28,675 nt of DNA from FEN-680 sp036845225 (GTDB lineage Bacteria > Actinomycetota > Geothermincolia > Fen-727 > Anoxymicrobiaceae). Under the pieces are notes generated by a model. It made no database searches and was not told the DNA's origin. It saw nothing but the letters and a program-made list of their open reading frames with translations. Shown one piece after another: positions 7,632 through 15,680 of this stretch. The position numbers and the translations under genes were made by a program. The stretch covers positions 1-28,675 of the forward strand of contig DAIUEJ010000036.1 of assembly GCA_036845225.1 (NCBI GenBank). The letters are read 5' to 3'. The first letter of the stretch is position 1. Every line of letters begins with the position of its first letter.

Positions 7632-8801
7632 CTACCTCCGTCCGGTCGCGTTTTCCTCGAGTATCTCTCTCACGGCGTCGATGACATCCTGCGCGTCCTG
7701 GTCCGTCAGCTTCACGGAGAGCGGGAGGCTCACGGTCCGCTCCGAGATCCACTCCGCATTGGGAAAATCACCGCGCCTGTATCCAAGGCAGCTCTGATAG
7801 AAGGGGTGCAGGTTCAGCGCGATGTAGTGAACGCCGGTCCCGATGTTCCGCGCAGCCATCTCCTGCATGAATGCGTCCCTCGAGATGCTGAGCCCTTCCA
7901 GCTCGAGCAGCAGGGTGTACAGGTGCCTGGCGTGCCTCGTACCAGGCTCCTGCTCCGACGGCCGTACGGCCGGGAGTCCTTGAAATGAATCATCGTACCT
8001 CTCCCAGAGTTCCACACGGCGCCTCAAGTAACGCTCCGCCCGCGGGAGCTGGTGGATGCCGATCGCGGCCTGCAGGTCCATCATGTTGTACTTGTACCCG
8101 CAGTGGGCCACCTGGTAATGCTTGTACCCCTCATCCGAGAACCTACTCCAGGCGTCCTTGCTCAGGCCGTGGAGCGCGAGGACTTTGATGCGGTCGGCGT
8201 AACCTGCGTCCGCCGTCACCACCATGCCGCCTTCGCCCGTGACGATGTTCTTGGTCACATAGAAACTGAAACACCCGAGGTCCCCGAAGTTGCCGACCTT
8301 GCGCCCGCGGTACTCGGCTTCGACGGCGTGCGCGCAATCCTCGATGACCTTTATCTCTCGGTCCCGGGCGATCTCGCAGATCGCATCCATGTCGCACGGC
8401 CGTCCGGCGAAATGAACCGGGATCACAGCCTTTGTCCGCGGCGTGAGCGCCGCCTCGATCGCCGCCGGATCGATGTTCATCGATTCTCCAGAGACATCGA
8501 CGAAAACAGGCCTGCAGCCGGCGTGGATCACCGCGTTGGCGGTGGCTGCGAACGTCATCGCGGGAACGATCACTTCGTCACCAGGCTCCAGCCCGATGGC
8601 GAGCATCGACAGGTGAAGGGCCGCGGTGCAGGAATTGACGGCGACCGCGTAGGGAGCACCACTGTGCTCTCTGAACATCTCCTCGAACTTCGCGACTTTC
8701 GGGCCGGTACCCAGCCAGCCGGACCGCAGCGAGTCCACGACCTCTTCGATCTCCGGTTCCTCGATGAGCGGACTTCCGAAGACCAGGAATTCCTCTCTCA
8801 T
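7632..8801 (-). CDS. DegT/DnrJ/EryC1/StrS PLP-dependent sugar aminotransferase
   Basis: This 389-residue protein has all the family marks: GSPLIEEPEIEEVVDSLRSG at the N-terminus, SGAPYAVAVNSCTAALHLS (PLP phosphate site), IEDCAHAV with Asp155, and the PLP lysine at 184 in FSFYVTKNIVTGEGG. The VTKNI and THARHLYTLLLE-like context is of the ArnB/PseC-type subgroup. It would transaminate a keto nucleotide-sugar to an amino sugar, using glutamate. The 4-nt linked acetyltransferase downstream is the probable next step. The start ATG has GAAGG 10 nt upstream. An 83-nt spacer before it carries a possible internal promoter. Confidence 0.9.
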   Translation of the reverse strand: MREEFLVFGSPLIEEPEIEEVVDSLRSGWLGTGPKVAKFEEMFREHSGAPYAVAVNSCTAALHLSMLAIGLEPGDEVIVPAMTFAATANAVIHAGCRPVFVDVSGESMNIDPAAIEAALTPRTKAVIPVHFAGRPCDMDAICEIARDREIKVIEDCAHAVEAEYRGRKVGNFGDLGCFSFYVTKNIVTGEGGMVVTADAGYADRIKVLALHGLSKDAWSRFSDEGYKHYQVAHCGYKYNMMDLQAAIGIHQLPRAERYLRRRVELWERYDDSFQGLPAVRPSEQEPGTRHARHLYTLLLELEGLSISRDAFMQEMAARNIGTGVHYIALNLHPFYQSCLGYRRGDFPNAEWISERTVSLPLSVKLTDQDAQDVIDAVREILEENATGRR

Positions 8802-8847
8802 GATGACCCACGCCTTCGCTGTCCGAACGGTATGATGCGTGCCTGGT

Positions 8848-8853
8848 ATTCTA
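8848..8853 (-). promoter_or_regulatory. Possible internal -10 element (TAGAAT)
   Basis: On the minus strand, TAGAAT (5 of 6 to TATAAT) lies in the 83-nt spacer upstream of the DegT gene. A TTGCCG lies 15 nt further up. The spacing is short and the -35 match poor, so this is only a candidate internal promoter for the distal half of the operon. Confidence 0.2.
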
Positions 8854-8884
8854 TCTCAGTTGGTCGCGCGGCAATGACGGCGCA

Positions 8885-10318
8885 TCACCCCTCCCGGGAA
8901 GGTTTGAGCGCGATACAGTTCGCGGTTGCGGACAGCCTGTCCGAACCGGTCAGCTTGAGGAGCGCGAGGGCTGCGTACCTGCCAGGCTTCGAATCTCCAA
9001 GAAACGGTCTCGGTGAGTTCGGCGTCCTTCGGACCTCGAAGCCCGCACTTCTCAGCTCGCGCTTGAGAGAGGACGGCGTGTACATGTTTACATGGGTCTC
9101 TTCGGCACGCTGTACGGGATTGTGCAGGCAGGGCGAGTAGATCAGCAACACGCCATCCTCCTCGAGAACGCGGTAGCAATCGTCCAGCATCGCGCGCGCG
9201 GTTTCGGGGGCCAGATGCTCTATCGTCTGGTAGCACACTATTGTGGCTATGCTGCTGTCCTCGAAAGGCAGCGGCGCGGGGAGCACGTGGTGCATCATGT
9301 CCGCTTCCGGGAACCTCTGCCGCGCGATACCGACCCCGTACTCCGAGGCTTCGAGGCCGGTGATATCCAGGCCGCTTCGCCTCGCACACTCGACGAACAG
9401 TCCCAGGCCAGCGCCTATGTCGAGCCATTTGCCCGGGCGCCCGTGGAACTTGAACCTCTCTACGATGTCTCCATAGAACTCGGGTTCGCGCCCGCCGTAG
9501 GCCCTCTCGAAGGTCTCCTCGGTGTGCACGTTCGAGCCAGACTCCTGTGCGCCAGTGTCGCTGCCCGGTAGTCCCGGCCTGGCCGCGGTCACCAGGTACA
9601 TCCAGGTGAACGGATGCGAAGAATCCAACCGGTCAAGCACGTAGCACGCCCGCTGGATCATGTAGCCGAGCAGCGGTATCAGCCACCACAGAGGGTTCAG
9701 CCTGCCGCCCTTGCGCAGCCCCCAGAGGTAGTAGACGAGCTCCTGGCCGAACGTGACCCAGAACCCTGACAGCGGCGTAATCACGACGTCTTCGAATCCG
9801 GCCTTGTCAAACAGGTGCGCCAGGCCGTACTCGGTGAAGCGATAGAAGTCGCGTGGCGGCTCGTGGCAGTGCCAGTAGAGCGGTGCCGTGTAGATTGCGC
9901 GACCTCCCGGGGCCAGGACCCTGTACGCCTCGCGAAGAGCCTCTTCCGGCTCCTCGAGGTGCTCCAGGACCGCGGTGCAGAGGACCGTGTCGAACGAGCA
10001 GTCGGGCGCGGGTATCTCGTAAGCCGTGGACTTCAGCTTGGGCTGCCGGCCTTTCGGCGAAGTGCCAGGCGTGTCCAGCCCGATGTGCTCGGTCACGTAC
10101 CCGCGGGTAAGTGCTTCATAAGGCTTGCCGCCGCATCCGATGTCGAGCAGCCTGCCCCGTGCGTTGGCCGCGATCGAATCCTCGAGCGCCTCAGACACTA
10201 TCTTGTTGACAAGCCAGTTCTTCTCGAGCACCTTGATCAGGCTCCCACGCGTTTCTCGAGCCAGGCGCGCGGCTCGCGTGCTTCCGCGGTCGATCCCGGA
10301 GACTCCTTCATCACTCAT
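8885..10318 (-). CDS. Tandem double SAM-dependent methyltransferase
   Basis: One 477-residue frame carries two complete class I methyltransferase domains. The first has motif I RLLDIGCGGKPY at 56-67 and LCTAVLEHLEEP at about 113-124, with an extended hydrophobic stretch at 205-230 (NPLWWLIPLLGYM). The second has motif I KWLDIGAGLGLF at 297-308 and CYQTIEHL at about 362-369. A linker of about 20 polar residues joins them. The ATG overlaps the flippase stop by 8 nt, so translation is coupled. Both domains keep the acidic motif and the EHL segment, so both should bind SAM. They probably methylate two positions of the glycan or its terminal sugar. A sequencing-error fusion is unlikely because both halves are long, intact and in one frame. 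Confidence 0.85.
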   Translation of the reverse strand: MSDEGVSGIDRGSTRAARLARETRGSLIKVLEKNWLVNKIVSEALEDSIAANARGRLLDIGCGGKPYEALTRGYVTEHIGLDTPGTSPKGRQPKLKSTAYEIPAPDCSFDTVLCTAVLEHLEEPEEALREAYRVLAPGGRAIYTAPLYWHCHEPPRDFYRFTEYGLAHLFDKAGFEDVVITPLSGFWVTFGQELVYYLWGLRKGGRLNPLWWLIPLLGYMIQRACYVLDRLDSSHPFTWMYLVTAARPGLPGSDTGAQESGSNVHTEETFERAYGGREPEFYGDIVERFKFHGRPGKWLDIGAGLGLFVECARRSGLDITGLEASEYGVGIARQRFPEADMMHHVLPAPLPFEDSSIATIVCYQTIEHLAPETARAMLDDCYRVLEEDGVLLIYSPCLHNPVQRAEETHVNMYTPSSLKRELRSAGFEVRRTPNSPRPFLGDSKPGRYAALALLKLTGSDRLSATANCIALKPSREG

Positions 10319-11810
10319 CCTCCACGTTCCGCGGGACAGCCTTGTCGCGGAGTCGCCTGAGGGTCTCGCGCGCGAAATTCATCTCGCTGGGCGTGACCAC
10401 CCGCATCGCCAGGACCGCGATGATATAGATGAGCGCTCCTACCGCGATGATGAGGACGAGGCCCCCGAAGCCGTGCACCGGCACCTTGTTCAGGAAGTAC
10501 ACCGCTATTCCCATCACGGCGGCCGCGGCCACTATCTTGATCACCTCGAGCCACGGGAACTCCCAGTGCATGAGCCTCTCGGAGAGGGTGGTCATTATCG
10601 TCAGGTACACCACGTAGGCGATCATGGTCGACCAGGCCGCCCCGACGAAACCGTACTTCGGGATGAGGACCAGGTTGAGCCCGATGTTCAACAGGGCGCT
10701 GGTCACGATCGGGATGAGTATCATCCTGGTGCGCTTCTTCACGAAGAAGGTGTAGGTCGGTATCCAGGCCAGGTTGTAACAGAAGATGCCGAGCGCCAGG
10801 GGCAGGACCGCGCTCGCCGACGGCAGGTAGCGCGCCGAGGTCAGCACGTGGATGACCCTGATCCGCAGAAGGTACAGCCCGACCGTCATGGGCACGAGGC
10901 CTATCAACAGCAGGCGCGTGATGCGCCCGAGAAGGTGTGTCGTCTCGGCCTCCCCCTCGCGCTCGTAGGTCTGCATCACGACCGGGGCGGCTCCCAGTTG
11001 CAGGGAACTGAGTATCAACGTGAAGGCGTCCACCGCGAGCGTATATACCACCGAATAGAGTCCGACCTGCCTCGACCCCTTGAATGCCTGGACGAGGTAA
11101 CGGTCCGAAGAGGTGAGGATGTTCGAGGAGATGTTGGTAAAGACCAGCACAAAGCCGTATGAGAAGAACTGCTTTATCAAGCTTGGAGAATATTTGCTCC
11201 ACTTGAAGTTATCCGTGATCCTGAGAAGTATCAGTTCGATAGGCACGACGATGATGAGGGCCCCGAGCCAGGCTATGAAAAGCCCGTTCACGCCGGTGCC
11301 CGCCCATTTGACGAGCGCTGCCCCGACCAGGTAGCGGCCCGCGTAAACAGTCAGGAACAGGGTCGCGTACCAGCGCGCCTGCTGCCGCGCCTGGAGGAAG
11401 GTGAGCAAGATATAGAACGGCACATAGAGTGCGAAGATCGCAATGGCGAGGCATATGACGCCCCGGTTGGTCCCGAGCGGCAGTACGAACGCTGCGATTG
11501 GCAGAACAACGAACAGCGTCGCTACCATGAAATGGGGGGCATAATGCAGCGCGGTTGAGTACAGGGTCGGCAGTTCCCCCTTGTCCTCGAGCTCAGGATA
11601 GAACCTGATCACCGACATGTTGAAAGTGATGTAGAAGACCGGTGAGATGAGCATGACCGAGACCGCGACCAGCGAGTAGACCCCGTACTGGCTCGGGGTG
11701 AAGATGCGGGTGAGTATGGGCACGGAGACCAGGCCCATGAGCGCATAGCCGCCCTGCGCTATCAGGTACCAGGTGGAGTCCTTGCCAATCCGGAGAATCT
11801 TCTCTTTCAA
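10311..11810 (-). CDS. Wzx-type polysaccharide flippase (MOP superfamily)
   Basis: This 499-residue polytopic protein starts GKDSTWYLIAQGGYALMG and shows about 12-14 hydrophobic helices spread over its whole length, with a PILTRIFTPSQYGVYSL segment typical of RfbX/Wzx and PST transporters. The late region GFVGAAWSTMIAYVVYL is also characteristic. It would flip undecaprenyl-linked oligosaccharide across the membrane. The TTG start at 11810 is the best available one, preceded by GGGGCAGG. Its stop is embedded in the start of the double methyltransferase. No Wzy-like polymerase is adjacent. Confidence 0.9.
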   Translation of the reverse strand: MKEKILRIGKDSTWYLIAQGGYALMGLVSVPILTRIFTPSQYGVYSLVAVSVMLISPVFYITFNMSVIRFYPELEDKGELPTLYSTALHYAPHFMVATLFVVLPIAAFVLPLGTNRGVICLAIAIFALYVPFYILLTFLQARQQARWYATLFLTVYAGRYLVGAALVKWAGTGVNGLFIAWLGALIIVVPIELILLRITDNFKWSKYSPSLIKQFFSYGFVLVFTNISSNILTSSDRYLVQAFKGSRQVGLYSVVYTLAVDAFTLILSSLQLGAAPVVMQTYEREGEAETTHLLGRITRLLLIGLVPMTVGLYLLRIRVIHVLTSARYLPSASAVLPLALGIFCYNLAWIPTYTFFVKKRTRMILIPIVTSALLNIGLNLVLIPKYGFVGAAWSTMIAYVVYLTIMTTLSERLMHWEFPWLEVIKIVAAAAVMGIAVYFLNKVPVHGFGGLVLIIAVGALIYIIAVLAMRVVTPSEMNFARETLRRLRDKAVPRNVEDE

Positions 11811-11910
11811 AACCTGCCCCAGTGCTTGTGCAATAAGGGCCTATTACCCTTGCAGGATGCAACCTTATCCGAATGTTATTTGGCGTACAACAAGGTCCAG
11901 ACCTGCCGAG

Positions 11911-11931
11911 TGACAGGACGTGCGCCTGTCA
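11911..11931. promoter_or_regulatory. 7-bp inverted repeat in the leader upstream of the flippase
   Basis: TGACAGG-N7-CCTGTCA is perfect and lies about 100 bp upstream of the flippase start, in the 208-bp gap after the methyltransferase gene. It could be an operator half-site pair or an RNA hairpin. No convincing -35/-10 pair was found around it. The rest of this gap shows nothing else recognisable apart from a GGCCTG-TAGT-CAGGCC hairpin at 12010-12025 over the upstream gene's stop. Confidence 0.35.
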
Positions 11932-12009
11932 ATGACACCGGAGGAGTGGTTGCCGGAACCGAGGTACCCCCGAATATCGAAAACAGGGTGAGCGGGCGCG
12001 CGAAATCCG

Positions 12010-12025
12010 GGCCTGTAGTCAGGCC
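12010..12025 (-). terminator. Weak hairpin overlapping the stop codon
   Basis: GGCCTG-TAGT-CAGGCC forms a 6-bp stem across the TGA of the methyltransferase gene (12019-12021). There is no T-run on the minus strand, so it is at best a weak attenuator. Confidence 0.25.
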
Positions 12026-12927
12026 TTCACGCAGACGGCGAACAGGTCCATTGCCGAGCGGCCAGTATCATCGGTGAGGATGAACGAATCCAGGAGAGGA
12101 TCTTTCTGTTCCGAGAGATACTGCCGCGGGTCGAAAGCCGGACGGGAGACATTTTTACCCGTTTTCAGCGCCATCGGGGAGATGCCGAGCTTCTTCAGTG
12201 CCCTGGCGGCCGGTATCTTGAGGTAGGCGTTGAAGGCACTCCGCTGCACTCTCGCGGTCTCCACCTCGACTATCCAAGCCGGCGCGGTCACTCCCCTGAT
12301 ACGGAAAGAGCCATGGGGCGCAAGCGTACGCCTGAGTTCGCCGGCGTTGAACTCCCGGACATGTTCCGGGTTGAAGGGCTTCTGTCCGGGCATCAACCGT
12401 GAAGTCCTGTTTGGCGTGACAAGGAAGAGCTCTCCTCCCGGCCGCAGGACCTCCAGCGCTCCATCCAACAGATCGTCGATCCCCGATCCGGACATATGCT
12501 CGAGCAACTGGAACGCTATGACTGCATCAAAAGCGCCTGATCGAAAACCGAGGCTCGTCGCGTCCCCGTTGACGAAGTTTACGTTTGACGCCGAGGTGGA
12601 ACCGCAGGCATATGCGACAGCGCTCTCGTCCATGTCCACCGCTGTCACCGTCTTCGCCGTCATGGACAGAAGACGCGAGCCGTAACCCAGAAAGCAGCCG
12701 AGGTCCAGGACTTCTTTTCCCGCCGTCCGGTCCGAGATCATGCGGTAGGCCGCCAGGTGCCTCGCAAACAGCAGCAGGTCAGCCAGGCTTGCACCGTAGG
12801 AGGCGGCCGCCGCGTGGTCGGCGTGTCCTTGCCAGTAACACACGTGGTCTTCGTACTCACGAGCGAGGTAAGCGTTGTCCGGGCAGGGAATGAACTCTTC
12901 AGTGCTCTCGATCAAGATCTCGTCCAC
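12019..12927 (-). CDS. Class I SAM-dependent methyltransferase
   Basis: The domain has motif I EVLDLGCFLGYGSRLL (residues 72-87 from the chosen start), TVTAVDMDESAVAYA for the ribose-binding acidic residue, and FQLLEHMSG plus LRPGGELFLVTPN further on. It is a Methyltransf_11/23-type fold. Likely substrate is a sugar or lipid-linked sugar of this locus. The frame extends to 13008, but that would overlap the glycosyltransferase by 77 nt. A GTG at 12927, 4 nt after that gene's stop, gives MDEILIESTEEF at residue 1 and is more sensible, giving 302 residues. Translation is coupled to the upstream GT4. Confidence 0.8.
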   Translation of the reverse strand: MDEILIESTEEFIPCPDNAYLAREYEDHVCYWQGHADHAAAASYGASLADLLLFARHLAAYRMISDRTAGKEVLDLGCFLGYGSRLLSMTAKTVTAVDMDESAVAYACGSTSASNVNFVNGDATSLGFRSGAFDAVIAFQLLEHMSGSGIDDLLDGALEVLRPGGELFLVTPNRTSRLMPGQKPFNPEHVREFNAGELRRTLAPHGSFRIRGVTAPAWIVEVETARVQRSAFNAYLKIPAARALKKLGISPMALKTGKNVSRPAFDPRQYLSEQKDPLLDSFILTDDTGRSAMDLFAVCVKA

Positions 12928-12931
12928 CTGG

Positions 12932-14170
12932 TCAGGTAACCTCTTCGACCTGTTTGCCGGCTGCCGACCCATAGATCTCGACGAGCCGTGCGGTAACGAC
13001 GGGGACATCGTACCGTGTCGAAGCTATCTTGTGTCCTTCATCTCCCATCGGCCCCCACAACTCAGGATGCTCGAGCAGGCGAGCGAGGGCATTGCTCAAC
13101 GCCTCGTCGTCTCGCTCCGCGACCAGCAGCGCGCTCACACCGTCGATGACACCTTCCGGTATCCCATTATGGAAGGTGGATACCACAGGCAGCCTTGCTG
13201 CTTCAGCTTCCTGGATCACGAGGGCCTGGCCCTCATGGTCGAGTTCCCTGGAGGTGACACTCGGCAGCAGGAACAGGTCTGATTCGCGGTAGAGCTCTGC
13301 AGCTTTCTCCTGAGTGATGCCTCCCAGGAAGATGACCCTCTCCTGCAGACCAAGCAGGTTCGTCAACCTGAGCAGGTCATCCTTCAGTGGCCCGTCGCCT
13401 GCGATTGTATACTCGAAGCCGAAGCGGCTGGAGATCCTCCCCAGAGCGCGCAGGGCGTACTCGTGCCCCTTCTTCTCCACGAGCCTGCCGATGGTGAGGA
13501 TCCTCGCCGGCCCGGCCGGCCTGGACTTCCTGTCGGGGACCTCGAAGCGCTCGAGCCTGATCGCCGATGATATCACCGCGATCTTCATCGGGTCGCAGCC
13601 CAGGTCGACCAGCTTTCTCTTGAGGAACTCCGTGTTGCCCGTGATGACGTCCGCCGCCTCGAACAGCCCGGCGTAGATGTTCGCCCCGGCCCGCCTGGGA
13701 TAGCGGCTCACATCCACGCCGTGGAACGAAGCGATCAGTCTGCCGCCTGTCCCCAGCGCTTTCCAGAACTGGCCGACGATCGCATTCGGTCCGAAGTGCC
13801 CGTGGATGATGTCGAACTCGTCGGCGGGCCTCTTAGGAAGAGAATGGATGAGGCTAGTGGATGACGCCGGCCTTCCATATTTGAAGACGTTGAGCGATTC
13901 GACGACTTCCCGCGGCCTCGAGCGGAATTCCCGGGCGGCTATTCCGAGACTCGAAAGCACTCGCTTCGATTCTTTTAATGGAACATCGAACGAGGTGAGG
14001 CGGTCGGCAAGGCGGTAGGTTTCGATGTCGGCATGGACAGAGGGCGTCGTCGCTACGCGGCTCGCGAAGATGTGCAGATCGTGACCCAGGTCGAGGAGCC
14101 CTGTTGCCTGGTTGAGCACGCCCACCTGTGTCATCGATGGAAACTCATCCACGATGAAAGCTATCTTCAT
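12932..14170 (-). CDS. GT4-family glycosyltransferase
   Basis: This is a GT-B fold enzyme of 412 residues. The N-terminal domain has MKIAFIVDEFPSMTQVGVLN, DIIHGHFGPNAIVGQF and SFHGVDVSRYP. The C-terminal domain has ARILTIGRLVEKKGHEYALR, then DLFLLPSV and the donor signature EGQALVIQEAEAARLPVVST. It is a sibling of the GT4 at 5743, sharing the H-HFG and F-G-D pattern. The ATG at 14170 is preferred over 14176 because GGGGG then lies at a normal spacing. It transfers a sugar to the growing lipid-linked chain; the sugar is unknown. The methyltransferase start follows 4 nt after the stop. Confidence 0.87.
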   Translation of the reverse strand: MKIAFIVDEFPSMTQVGVLNQATGLLDLGHDLHIFASRVATTPSVHADIETYRLADRLTSFDVPLKESKRVLSSLGIAAREFRSRPREVVESLNVFKYGRPASSTSLIHSLPKRPADEFDIIHGHFGPNAIVGQFWKALGTGGRLIASFHGVDVSRYPRRAGANIYAGLFEAADVITGNTEFLKRKLVDLGCDPMKIAVISSAIRLERFEVPDRKSRPAGPARILTIGRLVEKKGHEYALRALGRISSRFGFEYTIAGDGPLKDDLLRLTNLLGLQERVIFLGGITQEKAAELYRESDLFLLPSVTSRELDHEGQALVIQEAEAARLPVVSTFHNGIPEGVIDGVSALLVAERDDEALSNALARLLEHPELWGPMGDEGHKIASTRYDVPVVTARLVEIYGSAAGKQVEEVT

Positions 14171-14219
14171 TGCCATCCCCCGTTACCGCTCTTGACCCCA
14201 GCAAGTGAAGACAAGAAAC

Positions 14220-14225
14220 AGTATA
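14220..14225 (-). promoter_or_regulatory. Possible -10 element (TATACT) upstream of GT4
   Basis: The minus strand has TATACT (5 of 6) about 50 nt upstream of the GT4 start, within the 175-nt gap after the DegT gene. No good -35 is seen at 16-18 nt. A low-confidence internal promoter. Confidence 0.2.
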
Positions 14226-14351
14226 AGGCCGAGATCTTCCCCATATGTCGCTCCCGCCCCCCGGCAATCGTACGCCCGTCCATTTTTTCACGCATCACCA
14301 CATCAAGCCCGGTTCCGGACTCACCGCAACTGCCGGCCAGATCCTCGTCCT

Positions 14352-15452
14352 TCACACGCCGTTGACCGCAGAGCAGACCCGCTCCATCTCCTCGGTCGTC
14401 ATCCCGGGGAAGATCGGAAGCGAAAGGACCTCCCTCGAGGCTTTCTCCGCTACCGGGAAGTCGCCCTCCGAATAGCCGAGGTCTTTGAAGCAAGGTTGAA
14501 GATGCAGCGGTACGGGATAGTAGATCGCCGAGGCTATGCCGGCTTCCTCCAGGCTCTTCTTCACTTCGTCGCGCCTAGGAGAGCGGATGGTGTACTGGTG
14601 GTAGCTGTGGGTGCATCCGGGCTTCACCACAGGCGTGACCACGTTCTCGAGGTGGGCGTCGTAGAAGGCGGCGATGCTCGCGCGCTGGCGGTTCCACTCG
14701 TCCAGGTGTCGCAGCTTGACCAGCAGCAGCGCGGCCTGCACCGTGTCGAGGCGGCTGTTATACCCCAGCACCTCATGGTAGTACTGGCGGTCGGAACCGT
14801 GGTTGGAAAGCGCTCGCACCCGCGCGGCGAGCCCGGCGTCATCAGTGCACACCATGCCGGCGTCTCCTGCCGCCCCCAGGTTCTTGGTAGGATAGAAACT
14901 GAACGCCGAGGCCTCACCGAACGAACCCGCCTTTCCCCCTGGAGCTTCGGCCCCCAGGCTCTGGGCGCAGTCCTCGACCAGCGCGACGCCTTTCTCATCG
15001 CAGATAGCGCGGCACGACTCGATGTCAGCAGGGTGGCCGAACAAGTGGACCGCGACCAGAGCCTTCGTCCGCTCAGTCACGGCGCCGGCGACCAGAGTGG
15101 CGTCGATATTGAAGGTCGACTCCTCGATGTCCACGAACCTGGGCACCGCGCCGAGGTTCGCCGCGGCCCCCGCGGTGGCGATGAAAGTGAACGGGGTCGT
15201 CAGCACCTCGTCTCCCGGCCCGGCACCCAGCGCTTTCAGCGAGAGGAAGAGCGCGTCCGTACCCGACGCGACGCCCACTCCTTCCGCGACACCGAGGTAG
15301 GCAGCGATCTCACGCTCGAGGTCCGCGACCTCGGGCCCGAGTACGTAAGCGCCGGATTTGAGGACCCCGAGTACGGCTGAGCCGGCCTCCTCTTCGAGCA
15401 GGGCGAACTGCCGCGCCACGTCCACCAGTGGAATCCGAGGAAGGTTGTCCAT
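14352..15452 (-). CDS. DegT-family sugar aminotransferase (WbpE/WlbC-like)
   Basis: This is a 366-residue PLP enzyme. Key features are RIPLVDVARQFALLEEE at the N-terminus, LGVAEGVGVASGTDALFLSL (PLP phosphate site), ALVEDCAQSLGAE with the aspartate, and the PLP lysine in SAFSFYPTKNLGAAGDAG at residue 190. The YPTKNLG-GDAG form is the one seen in WbpE/WlbC and FdtB-type 3-keto-sugar aminotransferases. The Gfo/Idh/MocA dehydrogenase and LbH acyltransferase at the other end of the operon could supply the steps before and after it. The ATG at 15452 has GGAGAGG upstream; a TTG lies one codon before it. It heads the long minus-strand operon. Confidence 0.9.
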   Translation of the reverse strand: MDNLPRIPLVDVARQFALLEEEAGSAVLGVLKSGAYVLGPEVADLEREIAAYLGVAEGVGVASGTDALFLSLKALGAGPGDEVLTTPFTFIATAGAAANLGAVPRFVDIEESTFNIDATLVAGAVTERTKALVAVHLFGHPADIESCRAICDEKGVALVEDCAQSLGAEAPGGKAGSFGEASAFSFYPTKNLGAAGDAGMVCTDDAGLAARVRALSNHGSDRQYYHEVLGYNSRLDTVQAALLLVKLRHLDEWNRQRASIAAFYDAHLENVVTPVVKPGCTHSYHQYTIRSPRRDEVKKSLEEAGIASAIYYPVPLHLQPCFKDLGYSEGDFPVAEKASREVLSLPIFPGMTTEEMERVCSAVNGV

Positions 15453-15545
15453 CAACGCCTCTCCGTTCTCATGACATCTCCATTGAGACCGCGCCCACTG
15501 CGGCGATGCCGCTGCAACCGCGCTCCATCGCGAGACTGTTCACTG

Positions 15546-15563
15546 CTAATTCTAACTGATTAG
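15546..15563. promoter_or_regulatory. AT-rich inverted repeat in divergent intergenic region
   Basis: CTAAT-N8-ATTAG lies between the divergently transcribed DegT operon and the + strand GT4. On the minus strand the centre contains TAGAAT, a 5 of 6 match to a -10 box, about 95 nt upstream of the DegT start. No clear -35 is seen. It is a plausible promoter/operator for the operon. The rest of 15456-15680 holds the palindrome at 15629-15657 and otherwise nothing recognisable. Confidence 0.3.
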
Positions 15564-15628
15564 TGGTCCGGGCTTGCCGGGCAGGCCTGTCTCGGCCCGT
15601 GGTTTCGTATAGACTTTTTGAAAAGAGC

Positions 15629-15657
15629 GCGCCACCGGGGTCTGACCCCAGTGGCGC
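15629..15657. repeat. Palindromic repeat with GGGGTC-T-GACCCC core
   Basis: GCGCCAC-C-GGGGTC / GACCCC-A-GTGGCGC is symmetric apart from one mismatched pair (C/A). It lies 24 nt upstream of the TTG start of the next gene, ahead of its ribosome binding site. The core belongs to the same family as the elements at 3850, 17812 and 25199. Confidence 0.7.
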
Positions 15658-15680
15658 AGGGAGCAGCGGGAGAGCAGCAT

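Noticed and set aside
8052..9140. A 362-codon + strand open frame
   Set aside because: It is a shadow of the minus-strand aminotransferase and the end of the double methyltransferase, with no motifs.
10125..11162. A 345-codon + strand open frame
   Set aside because: It lies opposite the flippase, whose regular membrane helices define the coding strand. The antisense product is a charged His/Asp/Arg-rich sequence.
14205..15380. A 391-codon + strand open frame
   Set aside because: It is the complement of the DegT aminotransferase gene, whose PLP lysine and phosphate-site motifs show the true frame.
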